A stretch of 64,000 nucleotides of DNA from Paraburkholderia sp. SOS3 (lineage in GTDB: Bacteria > Pseudomonadota > Gammaproteobacteria > Burkholderiales > Burkholderiaceae). Both the position numbers and the translations under genes were made by a program. Under the pieces are notes generated by a model. The model did not search any database. It had not been told where the DNA came from and worked only from the letters and a program-made list of their open reading frames with translations. Shown one piece after another: positions 56,719 through 64,000 of this stretch (positions within the stretch are counted from its first letter, which is position 1; every line of letters starts with the position of its first letter). Location of the stretch: the NCBI RefSeq assembly GCF_001922345.1, contig NZ_CP018811.1, positions 1,922,001 to 1,986,000 on the forward strand. Reading direction: 5' to 3'.

Positions 56719-56756
56719 GGCGGACAATTCCCTGCCGCCTTACCCCCAGAACACTA

Positions 56757-57947
56757 ATGAAAACCGACATGTTTTCGTCACTGAAAGTGATGCACGGCGC
56801 GGCGCTGACTACTGCGCTGTCGGTGGCCGCGTCGATGGTTATCGCAGCGGCATCGGCATTGCCGGTCGACGCCTTTGCTGCGTCGACCACCGCGTCGGCG
56901 AAGTCCGAGAAGTCCGCAAAAGCCACGAAGAAATCGAAGAAGCCGGCACAGCCGGCCGCGAAGGTTTCGAGCCGCGAATCGGCGAAGGGCGCCAAAGTCG
57001 CCGCCGCGAAGCGCGGCGGCGAGGGCGACGCGCCGCGCGCTGTCTCGAAGAAAAAGCGCGTGAGCTACACGATGAACGGCCGTCATCACTCGGTGGTCCG
57101 CCGCGTCGCATTCGAACCGCGCTCGCCGACGGCGGGTCAGGCGTTCGGCCTGCATGAATCGCCCGAAGGCGTCGCGTTGCGCTCGACGGTCGCGTATGTG
57201 GTCGACCAGAACTCGTCCGAGCCGCTCTTCGACAAGAACTCGCGCGCGGTCGTGCCGATCGCGTCGATCACGAAGCTGATGACCGCGATGGTCGTGCTCG
57301 ATTCGAAAGAGCCGATGACCGAACAGATCGAAGTCACCGACGAAGATCGCGATTACGAGAAGAACACGGGCTCGCGCCTGTCCGTGGGTTCGGTGCTGTC
57401 GCGTGAGGACATGCTGCATATCGCGCTGATGGCGTCGGAAAACCGCGCGGCTGCCGCGTTGTCGCGCTACTACCCGGGCGGCCGTCCCGCGTTCATGGCG
57501 GCGATGAATGCGAAGGCGAAGCAGCTCGGCATGGTCGATACGCACTTCGAAAATCCGACCGGGCTCACGAGCCAGAACGTGTCGACTGCGCGCGATCTCG
57601 TGAAGATGGTCAATGCCGCGTATCAGTACCCGTTGATCCGCCGCTTCTCGACCGACCGCAGCTACGAGGTCTATACGGGCAAGCGCACGCTCGCGTACAA
57701 CAGCACGAACGCGCTCATACGCAACCCGTCGTGGGATATCGGTTTGCAGAAGACGGGCTTTATCAACGAAGCGGGTGAATGCCTCGTGATGCAGGCGACG
57801 ATCGACAATCGCCCGATGATCATGGTGTTGCTCGACTCGGCCGGCAAGTATTCGCGCTTTGCCGATGCGACGCGTTTGCGCACGTGGATCGACAACGGCG
57901 GCGAGCAGCGCGTGACGAGCGCGGATGCAAACGGCGCAGGGACCTGA
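56757..57947 (+). CDS. pbpG: D-alanyl-D-alanine endopeptidase (PBP7)
   Basis: A 396-residue penicillin-binding protein of class C, cutting cross-links in peptidoglycan. The three serine-site motifs are present: SITK with the nucleophile Ser170, SEN at 227-229 and KTG at 332-334. Residues about 1-42 form the signal peptide. A Lys/Ala/Ser-rich segment (about 45-100) follows before the catalytic domain, longer than in E. coli PBP7. It lies alone; a terminator follows at 57990. Confidence 0.95.
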   Translation: MKTDMFSSLKVMHGAALTTALSVAASMVIAAASALPVDAFAASTTASAKSEKSAKATKKSKKPAQPAAKVSSRESAKGAKVAAAKRGGEGDAPRAVSKKKRVSYTMNGRHHSVVRRVAFEPRSPTAGQAFGLHESPEGVALRSTVAYVVDQNSSEPLFDKNSRAVVPIASITKLMTAMVVLDSKEPMTEQIEVTDEDRDYEKNTGSRLSVGSVLSREDMLHIALMASENRAAAALSRYYPGGRPAFMAAMNAKAKQLGMVDTHFENPTGLTSQNVSTARDLVKMVNAAYQYPLIRRFSTDRSYEVYTGKRTLAYNSTNALIRNPSWDIGLQKTGFINEAGECLVMQATIDNRPMIMVLLDSAGKYSRFADATRLRTWIDNGGEQRVTSADANGAGT

Positions 57948-57989
57948 TCGGACGCCTGGTACGCGCGACAGGTAGTGGACACCGCAAGC

Positions 57990-58023
57990 AAAAAGCCCCG
58001 CTGAAATGCCGCGGGGCTTTTTT
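57990..58023 (+). terminator. Terminator of pbpG
   Basis: AAAAGCCCCGC and GCGGGGCTTTT form an 11-bp stem around a 9-base loop, followed by T. It lies about 45 bases after pbpG. Confidence 0.9.
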
Positions 58024-58136
58024 ACATTGGTACGGCGGCGATCAGCGATACAGTGGCGATAGAGAGGCGTCGTTTTGCCGCATGGACCGAGACGCCGGCG
58101 TTCAGGCGTCTGGACGCTCCTGCGCCCGAACCTCTT

Positions 58137-58952
58137 TTACGCCGATCGCGCAGCCGCGTCCGGTTGCGCTGCTTCCGGTTGATAGCCGAGCGACTCGGAG
58201 ATCACGAGCGCGGTCTTGCTGACCTGATTCAGCCACGAATCCTGCAGCCGGTCTGCCGGCGCGGACAGCGACAACCCGGCAACCAGCCTGCCTGTGTCGT
58301 CATAAATGCCGGCCGCGATGCAGCGCACGCCGAGTTCGAGTTCCTCGTTATCTCGCGCGCACGACTGCTGCCGCACGTGCGTGAGTTCGCGTTCGAGCTT
58401 CGCGAGGTCGGTGATGCTGTTTTGCGTATGGCCCGAAAGTCCGGTGCGCGTCGCATAGGCGCGCACGCGTGCCGCTTCGTCGGCGGCGAGAAACAGCTTG
58501 CCGACCGATGTCAGATGCAACGGCGCGCGGCCGCCGATTGCGCGGACCACCTGCATGCCCGAGCGCTCCGAATAGGCACGCTCGATATAGACGATTTCAT
58601 CGCCCTGGCGTACCGACAGGTTGACCGTCTGGCCAGTCAGCCGATGCAGCTCGCGCATCGGCATCAGCGCCGCGTCGCGTACCGACAGCCGCGCCTTCAC
58701 GAGGTTGCCGAGCTCGAGCAGCCGCATGCCGAGCCGGTAGGTACCGGGATCGGAACGGTCGACGAGGCGGCACGTGACCATATCGTTGAGAATACGGTGC
58801 GCAGTCGACGGGTGCAGCTCGGTGCGTTGCGCGAGTTCTTTCAGGCTGACCGGGTCGCTGTGCGCGGCGAGCGCGTCCAGCAGGCGCATCATGCGCTCGA
58901 TCACCTGGATCGAGGTTTTGGGATCCGGGTTCGTATCGCTCATGGGGGACAA
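58137..58952 (-). CDS. IclR family transcriptional regulator
   Basis: A 271-residue IclR regulator. The N-terminal winged helix (about 12-75) includes LLDALAAHSDPVSLKELAQRTELHPSTAHRILNDMV. The C-terminal effector domain (about 90-255) has GQTVNLSVRQGDEIVYIERAYS and the late CIAAGIYDDTGRLVAGLSLSAP block. It diverges from the lutAB-like genes 170 bases away, which suggests it controls them and senses lactate or a related acid. The effector is not known. Confidence 0.93.
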   Translation of the reverse strand: MSPMSDTNPDPKTSIQVIERMMRLLDALAAHSDPVSLKELAQRTELHPSTAHRILNDMVTCRLVDRSDPGTYRLGMRLLELGNLVKARLSVRDAALMPMRELHRLTGQTVNLSVRQGDEIVYIERAYSERSGMQVVRAIGGRAPLHLTSVGKLFLAADEAARVRAYATRTGLSGHTQNSITDLAKLERELTHVRQQSCARDNEELELGVRCIAAGIYDDTGRLVAGLSLSAPADRLQDSWLNQVSKTALVISESLGYQPEAAQPDAAARSA

Positions 58953-59122
58953 ATCGATGACACGTCACACGACGGAAAATCGATTGTATCTCGTATGGTG
59001 AAAAAAGCGAACGGCGTCTGCGGTTTCGCGCGGACCGGTTTTTGCGTCGACCAGGGGCGTCACGCGTTGGTATCGTTTCGGAAACGTCGCATAATCGGGG
59101 ACGTTTCCCCGGAGGAGGACTC

Positions 59123-59845
59123 ATGCGAGTCGGATTTTTCGTCACCTGCCTGATCGACCTGATGCGCCCGGAAATCGGTTTCTCGGCGATCAAGCTGATC
59201 GAGCGTGCCGGTTTTGAAGTCGTCGTGCCGCCCGCGCAAACCTGCTGCGGACAGCCGGCGTACAACTCGGGCGAGCGCGGCATCGCGCGCGACCTCGCCG
59301 AGAAGATGCTGCGCGAGTTCGAACAGTTCGATTATGTCGTCGTGCCGTCGGGTTCGTGCGGCGGCATGATTCGCGCGCACTATGGCGATCTGTTCGGCAA
59401 TGACCCCGAATTGATGGGACGTTTCGCGCGTCTGCGCGCGAAGGTGTACGAGCTGACCGATTTCCTCGTGACTGTCGCGAAAGTCGAGCTCGGTCCCGGC
59501 GAATTCACGGGACCGGTGACGTACCACGATTCATGTGCGGGGCTGCGCGAACTCGGCGTCAAAGCCCAGCCGCGTGCGCTGCTCGCGCAGGCCGGCGTGC
59601 AGGTTGCCGAGATGAAGGGTTGCGAGCACTGCTGCGGCTTCGGCGGCACGTTCGCGGTCAAGTACGGCGATATTTCGACGGCGATCGTCGACGAGAAGTG
59701 CGACAACATCCATGCGAGCGGGACCAATGCAGTCGTGCTCGGCGACCTCGGCTGCATGCTGAACATCGAAGGGCGCTTGCGCCGCACCGGCGATACGACG
59801 ACGCGTGTGCTGCACATCGCCCAGGTGCTCGCCGGCGACGCGTAA
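59123..59845 (+). CDS. lutA: Lactate utilization protein A (LldE/LutA), CCG-domain protein
   Basis: A 240-residue protein with two CCG domains that bind iron-sulfur clusters. The first has CCGQPAYNSG and VVPSGSCGGM, the second CAGLRELGVKAQPR and CEHCCGFGGTF. LutA works with LutB and LutC in oxidising L-lactate to pyruvate. GGAGGAGG lies 6 bases before ATG 59123. It is followed by lutB 96 bases later; no lutC gene is next. Confidence 0.95.
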   Translation: MRVGFFVTCLIDLMRPEIGFSAIKLIERAGFEVVVPPAQTCCGQPAYNSGERGIARDLAEKMLREFEQFDYVVVPSGSCGGMIRAHYGDLFGNDPELMGRFARLRAKVYELTDFLVTVAKVELGPGEFTGPVTYHDSCAGLRELGVKAQPRALLAQAGVQVAEMKGCEHCCGFGGTFAVKYGDISTAIVDEKCDNIHASGTNAVVLGDLGCMLNIEGRLRRTGDTTTRVLHIAQVLAGDA

Positions 59846-59941
59846 TTCACGCGCGGCGAGGCGCGGCGACGCGCGGCCCGCACGCGCTCCGACACGCGAC
59901 GCGTGCTACTTTCATTCAGGATCCGGATCCAACACACCGCC

Positions 59942-61354
59942 ATGCAAGTTCAATCGATGCACTTCAAGGCGCGCGCGGGCCAAAAGCTCGCCGACCAGCG
60001 CCTGCAGCAGAATCTGACGAAGCTCTCGACGAGAATCGTCGCGGCGCGCGCGCAGGTGATGACCGAGATCGACTTTCAGGCGACGCGCACGTCGCTGAAG
60101 GAGCGCCGCAATCGCGCGCTCGACAATCTCGATGTCTGGCTCGACACCTTCGAGCGCGAAGCGACGCGGCGCGGCGTGACCGTGCTGTACGCGGAGACCA
60201 CACAGGACGCGGCGAAGCTCGTTGCCGACATCGCGCGCAAGCACGACGTGAAGAAGGTGATCAAGTCGAAGTCGATGGTCTCCGAAGAAATGCGCCTGAA
60301 CGAAGTGCTCGGCAAGATGGGCGTGCAGTCGGTTGAAACCGATCTTGGCGAATACATCCTGCAGATCAATAACAACGAGCCGCCGAGCCACATCATCATG
60401 CCGGTGATCCACAAGGATAAGGAGGAGATCGCGGACCTGTTTGCGAAGACGCACAACAAGCCGCGGCTCACCGAAATCCCGCAGATGACGCGCGAGGCGC
60501 GCGAAACGCTGCGTCCGCATTTCATGTCGGCGGACATGGGCGTGACCGGCGCGAATTTCGTGATCGCCGAAACCGGCTCGATCGCCGTCGTGACGAACGA
60601 GGGCAACGAAGGGATGTGCACGGTGATGCCGCGCGTGCACGTTGCCGTGACCGGCATCGAGAAGGTGCTGCCGACGCTCGAGGATCTGGCCACCGCGCTG
60701 CGTCTGCTGCCGCGCTCGGCAACGGCCCAGTCGATGACGAACTACGTTTCGCTGCTGACGGGTCCGCGTCGTCCCGGCGACCAGGACGGGCCGGAGCATA
60801 TGTATGTGGTGCTCGTCGACGGCGGGCGCACGGGGCTCATCGGCGGCGACTTCCAGGAGATGCTGCGCTGCATTCGCTGCGGCGCGTGCATGAATCACTG
60901 CCCCGTCTATCAGAAGGTGGGCGGCCATGCGTACGGCTGGGTTTATCCGGGGCCGATGGGGTCGGTGCTGACGCCAAGCTATGTCGGCATCGACAAGGCG
61001 CTCGATTTGCCGCAGGCGGCCACACTGTGCGGCGAGTGCAATAGCGTGTGCCCGGTCGGCATTCCGCTGTCCGACTTGCTGCGCAAGCTGCGCGAGAGAC
61101 AGGTCGAGCGCCATTTGCGCCCGTGGCGCGAACGGTTTGGACTCGCCCTGTGGGGCTACTTCGCGCTGCATCCGGCCGCTTACGCGCTATTGACGAAGCT
61201 CGCCGTGCGCGTACTCGAGAAGGTCGGCGGCGAGCAGCGTTCGATCGGTCGACTGCCGTTTGGCGGCGGCTGGACCAATACGCGCGACATGCCCGCGCCG
61301 GTCGGCAGAACGTTTCGCGAACTGTACGCAGCGCAGCGCAGCCATCGGGGGTGA
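59942..61354 (+). CDS. lutB: Lactate utilization protein B (LldF/LutB), iron-sulfur protein
   Basis: A 470-residue protein. The LUD domain fills about 60-290 (MGVTGANFVIAETGSIAVVTNEGNEG). Two 4Fe-4S ligand sets follow: CIRCGACMNHCPVY at about 311-324 and CGECNSVCPVGI near residue 360. The C-terminal part is helical with DUF3390-like features. LutB acts with LutA and LutC in L-lactate oxidation. LutC, the third subunit, is not found after it in this window, so it may lie elsewhere or be dispensable. Confidence 0.95.
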   Translation: MQVQSMHFKARAGQKLADQRLQQNLTKLSTRIVAARAQVMTEIDFQATRTSLKERRNRALDNLDVWLDTFEREATRRGVTVLYAETTQDAAKLVADIARKHDVKKVIKSKSMVSEEMRLNEVLGKMGVQSVETDLGEYILQINNNEPPSHIIMPVIHKDKEEIADLFAKTHNKPRLTEIPQMTREARETLRPHFMSADMGVTGANFVIAETGSIAVVTNEGNEGMCTVMPRVHVAVTGIEKVLPTLEDLATALRLLPRSATAQSMTNYVSLLTGPRRPGDQDGPEHMYVVLVDGGRTGLIGGDFQEMLRCIRCGACMNHCPVYQKVGGHAYGWVYPGPMGSVLTPSYVGIDKALDLPQAATLCGECNSVCPVGIPLSDLLRKLRERQVERHLRPWRERFGLALWGYFALHPAAYALLTKLAVRVLEKVGGEQRSIGRLPFGGGWTNTRDMPAPVGRTFRELYAAQRSHRG

Positions 61355-61379
61355 AGCCCGGTCGCGCGCCGGCCACCGG

Positions 61380-61856
61380 TCAGTGATTGGTCATGCGCGA
61401 GCCGTTGTTCGGCGAGACATTGACAGCCGGTGCGGCAGGCGCGCGCCCACCGCCGCGCGGCCCCTGCGGCGGCGGATGTCCGCCGCCGCCTCCCGCAGCA
61501 GGACCGCCGCCTCCGCCCGCATGTGGCGGCGGTGGGTTATTCGGCGGCGGACGTCCGCCGCCGCCGTGCCAGTTCCGTCCGTTATTCCAGTCGCCGCGAT
61601 AGCCGCGCCCCCAGTACGGATCGCGCGATCCCGAATACCCGCCGAAGCCCAGATAAACGTTCGGCGGCGGGGCCGGCGCATAGCCGTAGCCATATGGAGG
61701 GTAGCCGCCGTAGCCATCGTAGCCGTCGTATACGCCGCCGTCGTAGCCATAGCCGCTGTAGCCGACCGGTGCGTTCGACGGATAGACCGCGCAGCCGCCG
61801 CATAGAGCGGCAACGGCAATGGCCGGGAGCAGGTAAAGGGAGGTGCGCGGTTTCAT
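61380..61856 (-). CDS. Gly/Tyr/Pro-rich exported protein, lipoprotein candidate
   Basis: A 158-residue protein with an N-terminal signal. Cys follows LCGG (ALCGGC), which would be an atypical lipobox because position -3 is Cys rather than Leu. The mature part is made of Tyr/Gly repeats (GYDGGVYDGYDGYGG, PYGYGYAP), then a Pro- and Gly-rich tail. It is probably disordered and envelope-located. No family is named with confidence. ATG at 61856 is in the conserved context MKPRTS. Confidence 0.65.
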   Translation of the reverse strand: MKPRTSLYLLPAIAVAALCGGCAVYPSNAPVGYSGYGYDGGVYDGYDGYGGYPPYGYGYAPAPPPNVYLGFGGYSGSRDPYWGRGYRGDWNNGRNWHGGGGRPPPNNPPPPHAGGGGGPAAGGGGGHPPPQGPRGGGRAPAAPAVNVSPNNGSRMTNH

Positions 61857-62132
61857 CGGATCAGTTCGCTTAACGATGCAGGGCAGATGCAAGTAAAGCT
61901 ATCCTCCCACTTTGCATCGTTACCTTTGTATGTGTTTGTAAGGATTCCTTTCGCTGCTGGACTCAACGTGGAACATTCTCTTTACGTTGACATATCGCGC
62001 CGCATTGTTCGCGCCAGCAGAACGGTCTATTCCGCAGGGGTGGGTTTTTCCTGATGGTGGCCTTATCTATAATCTCAATCGGGCGAAGTGGGCTAATAGC
62101 CTGCAGCCTTGATCCATGGAGAGAACGCCATC

Positions 62133-62369
62133 ATGAAAAAGACAATATCGATGTACTGGCCCCTGGCGATCGTTTTGCCGCTCGCAGCGGCCGCATTCCT
62201 GCACCTGTGCAGCAGTGCCGTGAAGCACGCGAGCACGGCGCCGCTTGCCGCAAGCGAAGTAACCGCCGAACTGGCGCGCACGGTGTCGTACGGATTCGTC
62301 GGCGACGACGAGGCGGCGTCGGCGCAGCCGATGCGCGCGAACGTCACGCTGCAGTCCCAGCCGCTGTAA
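62133..62369 (+). CDS. Small hypothetical exported or membrane protein (78 aa)
   Basis: A 78-residue protein starting MKKTISMYWPLAIVLPLAAAAFLHLC, one hydrophobic N-terminal segment followed by a short polar tail. GGAGAG precedes the ATG by 9 bases. It could be a membrane-anchored small protein or a signal-peptide-bearing one. It lies 22 bases upstream of the LMW phosphatase gene, so the two may be cotranscribed. Confidence 0.6.
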   Translation: MKKTISMYWPLAIVLPLAAAAFLHLCSSAVKHASTAPLAASEVTAELARTVSYGFVGDDEAASAQPMRANVTLQSQPL

Positions 62370-62391
62370 GCCGTTCCGGCGCGACAACCCG

Positions 62392-62877
62392 ATGAAAACG
62401 ATCTCCGTATGCTTCGTCTGTCTCGGCAATATCTGCCGCTCGCCGACTGCAGAGGGCGTCATGCGATACGAGCTGGCCGAGGCGAAGCTGTCGGACCGCG
62501 TGACGGTCGATTCGGCCGGCACCGGGAACTGGCACATCGGCGAAGCACCGGACGAGCGCGCCCAGCTGGCGGCGCGCGGGCGTGGTTACGATCTGTCGCA
62601 ATTGCGCGGCCGCCAGATCGCGGCCGCCGACTTCGAGCGTTTCGACCTGCTGATTGCGATGGACGATGCAAATGTCGCGGCATTGAACCGGATCTGTCCC
62701 CCGGCCTATCGCGACAAGATTCGTTTGCTGATGGAATTTGCGCCGCAAGGCGACGCGCGTGAAGTCGCCGATCCCTATTTCGGTGGGGCGAACGGCTTCG
62801 AGACCGTGCTGGATCAGTGCGAGTCGGCGTGCCGAGGGCTCGTCGCGGCGCTGCGCGTCCAGCTGCAGGTCGTCTGA
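62392..62877 (+). CDS. Low molecular weight protein-tyrosine phosphatase
   Basis: A 161-residue LMW-PTP. The P-loop C(X)5R is Cys10 LGNIC Arg16 followed by Ser17, and the general-acid Asp127 lies in DPYFGG. The fold order and length match bacterial enzymes such as Wzb/Etp. It may dephosphorylate a tyrosine kinase involved in capsule export, but none is nearby. It precedes iscR, an order common in Burkholderiaceae. Confidence 0.95.
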   Translation: MKTISVCFVCLGNICRSPTAEGVMRYELAEAKLSDRVTVDSAGTGNWHIGEAPDERAQLAARGRGYDLSQLRGRQIAAADFERFDLLIAMDDANVAALNRICPPAYRDKIRLLMEFAPQGDAREVADPYFGGANGFETVLDQCESACRGLVAALRVQLQVV

Positions 62878-62998
62878 GCGTCTGAGCGCCATCCGGCCGA
62901 ACTTTGAAGCGCGCCCGAAAGCCGGAAGCCCGCCGCGGCGGCGGAACACGGCGCTTCGGCCCCAAAATTTTTAAGTAATTGGACAAAATTGAGACGGG

Positions 62999-63023
62999 AT
63001 ACTTGACTAAATAGCTCATGTAT
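62999..63023 (+). promoter_or_regulatory. Type 1 IscR binding site (distal)
   Basis: A 25-base element starting ATACTTGACTAA and ending ATGTAT matches the type 1 IscR pattern (ATAxxTGACTAxxxxxxxxxxxTAT). It covers the iscR -35 (TTGACT at 63003-63008). IscR with a cluster would repress here. Confidence 0.75.
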
Positions 63024-63030
63024 TTATACT
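63003..63030 (+). promoter_or_regulatory. Promoter of the isc operon
   Basis: TTGACT (63003-63008) and TATACT (63025-63030) with a 16-base spacer; start near 63037, 31 bases before the iscR ATG. Both IscR sites overlap it. Confidence 0.8.
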
Positions 63031-63050
63031 TGAGCAAACTTGTCGAGAAT
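63026..63050 (+). promoter_or_regulatory. Type 1 IscR binding site (proximal)
   Basis: A second 25-base copy, starting ATACTTGAGCAA and ending CGAGAAT, lies 2 bases after the first. It covers the -10 and start point. Confidence 0.75.
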
Positions 63051-63067
63051 TGCGGTTCCCACACATC

Positions 63068-63601
63068 ATGAGACTCACCACGAAAGGCCGTTTCGCCGTT
63101 ACGGCGATGATTGACCTGGCGCTGCGCCAGGAGCAGGGCCCGGTGACGCTTGCAGGTATTAGCCAGCGCCAGCACATTTCCCTGTCGTATCTCGAGCAGT
63201 TGTTCGGGAAGCTGCGCCGTCACGAGATCGTCGAATCCGTGCGCGGTCCCGGCGGCGGTTACAACCTCGCGCGGCGCGCGGAAGACGTCACGGTGGCGGA
63301 CATCATCATCGCCGTCGACGAGCCGCTCGATGCCACGCAATGCGGCGGCAAGGGCACGTGCGAAGGCACGAAGCAGCGCGACGGCCACTGCATGACGCAC
63401 GAGCTGTGGTCCACGCTGAACCAGAAGATGGTCGAATACCTCGATTCGGTGTCGCTGAAAGATCTGGTCGATCAGCAGCGCGCGCGCGAAGCAACGCCGG
63501 CCACCGTGCTGCGCGACAGGCGTTCGGAGGCCGCTGCGGTCGAGCCGACGCGGGTCCTGCCGAAAGGTCCGAATTCTGTTTTCAATATGGCTGGTTCCTG
63601 A
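63068..63601 (+). CDS. iscR: Fe-S cluster assembly regulator IscR
   Basis: A 177-residue Rrf2-family regulator. MRLTTKGRFAVTAMIDLALRQ is the IscR N-terminus and a winged helix-turn-helix with YLEQLFGKLRRHEIVESVRGPGGGY follows. Cys92, Cys98 and Cys104 (in ATQCGGKGTCEGTKQRDGHC), with the following His107, are the [2Fe-2S] ligands. It represses its own operon when the cluster is present, through the two sites just upstream. ATG at 63068 is used; an upstream ATG would add 6 residues. Confidence 0.96.
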   Translation: MRLTTKGRFAVTAMIDLALRQEQGPVTLAGISQRQHISLSYLEQLFGKLRRHEIVESVRGPGGGYNLARRAEDVTVADIIIAVDEPLDATQCGGKGTCEGTKQRDGHCMTHELWSTLNQKMVEYLDSVSLKDLVDQQRAREATPATVLRDRRSEAAAVEPTRVLPKGPNSVFNMAGS

Positions 63602-63703
63602 GCGTGACGCAGGGCACCGCGACAAGGACGCATGAATAGCGTCCCGCGGCGTCCTCGCGCAAGAACCCAGTAGCCAAAAGCAACGATGTCCCCGGAGCGA
63701 TTG

Positions 63704-64000
63704 ATGAAAAACGACATTCCCCACCTGCCCATTTACATGGACTACAGCGCGACGACGCCCGTCGATCCGCGTGTGGTGGACAAGATGATCCCGTATCTGC
63801 GCGAGCAGTTCGGCAACCCTGCATCGCGCAGCCACGCATACGGCTGGGACGCGGAGCATGCAGTCGAGGAAGCGCGCGAGAACGTCGCCGCGCTCGTCAA
63901 CGCGGACCCGCGCGAAATCATCTGGACGTCGGGCGCGACCGAATCGGACAACCTCGCGATCAAGGGTGCCGCGCACTTCTGCAAGGGCAAGGGCAAGCAC
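63704..64000 (+). CDS. iscS: Cysteine desulfurase IscS (partial, cut by window end)
   Basis: The first 99 codons of a PLP-dependent cysteine desulfurase. [16 protein letters not shown] and [16 protein letters not shown] are the family N-terminal blocks, and [16 protein letters not shown] is the pocket around the cofactor phosphate. CGGAGCGA lies 5 bases before ATG. It follows iscR by about 100 bases in the usual isc order. The PLP lysine and mobile Cys loop are past the window. Confidence 0.95.
   Translation, partial: MKNDIPHLPIYMDYSATTPVDPRVVDKMIPYLREQFGNPASRSHAYGWDAEHAVEEARENVAALVNADPREIIWTSGATESDNLAIKGAAHFCKGKGKH

Larger units (their letters stand above)
55960..56756. other. Long divergent regulatory region of phaP and pbpG
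   Basis: About 800 bases without a gene, A/T-richer than average in its middle (56105-56360). It contains the minus-strand phasin promoter, the inverted repeat TTGTGC-ATC-GCACAA at 56149-56163, and the plus-strand pbpG promoter at 56690-56718. Confidence 0.55.

Overview
The window looks like chromosomal core sequence of a Burkholderiaceae bacterium, of the Paraburkholderia/Caballeronia/Trinickia kind. The signs are high GC with strong third-position G/C, an aceE-aceF-lpdA operon whose E3 carries its own lipoyl domain, a neighbouring phasin, a glnA-ntrB-ntrC nitrogen block, an LMW phosphatase-iscR-iscS order, and a YadA-type adhesin. The species cannot be named from the sequence alone.

Layout. 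1-8.6 kb: the end of an antitoxin gene and a Doc toxin, a hypothetical protein, a GST, a probable operon (FAD disulfide oxidoreductase, cupin, TMEM175-like channel, YfcE-like phosphoesterase), a PRC-barrel protein and an MFS symporter. 9-15.4 kb: yggX and argA, with hrpA divergent. 15.6-22.7 kb: a trimeric autotransporter, a beta-propeller protein, a sterol-desaturase-like enzyme, an EI24 membrane protein, a CinA-N protein and a rhodanese. 22.7-27.6 kb: glnA behind a clear sigma-54 promoter with two NtrC-type sites, then ntrB and ntrC. 27.6-28.4 kb: xth.

28.5-34.9 kb is the accessory part. It holds a 521-residue protein with a C-terminal HEPN-type RNLILH motif (possible RNase or defence protein), a Spy-like periplasmic protein, the initiator tRNA, two phage-style leader elements, small orphan proteins (two of them related), and a LysR/LysE pair.

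35-43 kb: a YgeA-type racemase, dinB under a perfect LexA box, a cytosine deaminase, prlC and folD, then a DUF2950/DUF3300 pair. 45-55 kb: a FixJ-like regulator and PAS kinase diverging from the pyruvate dehydrogenase operon. 55-64 kb: phasin, PBP7, an IclR regulator diverging from lutA-lutB, a Gly/Pro-rich lipoprotein candidate, LMW-PTP, iscR with two overlapping self-binding sites, and the start of iscS, cut by the window edge.

Most of the window is housekeeping. The best candidates for something undescribed are the HEPN protein at 28581-30146 and the remnants of leader elements and small genes around the tRNA.
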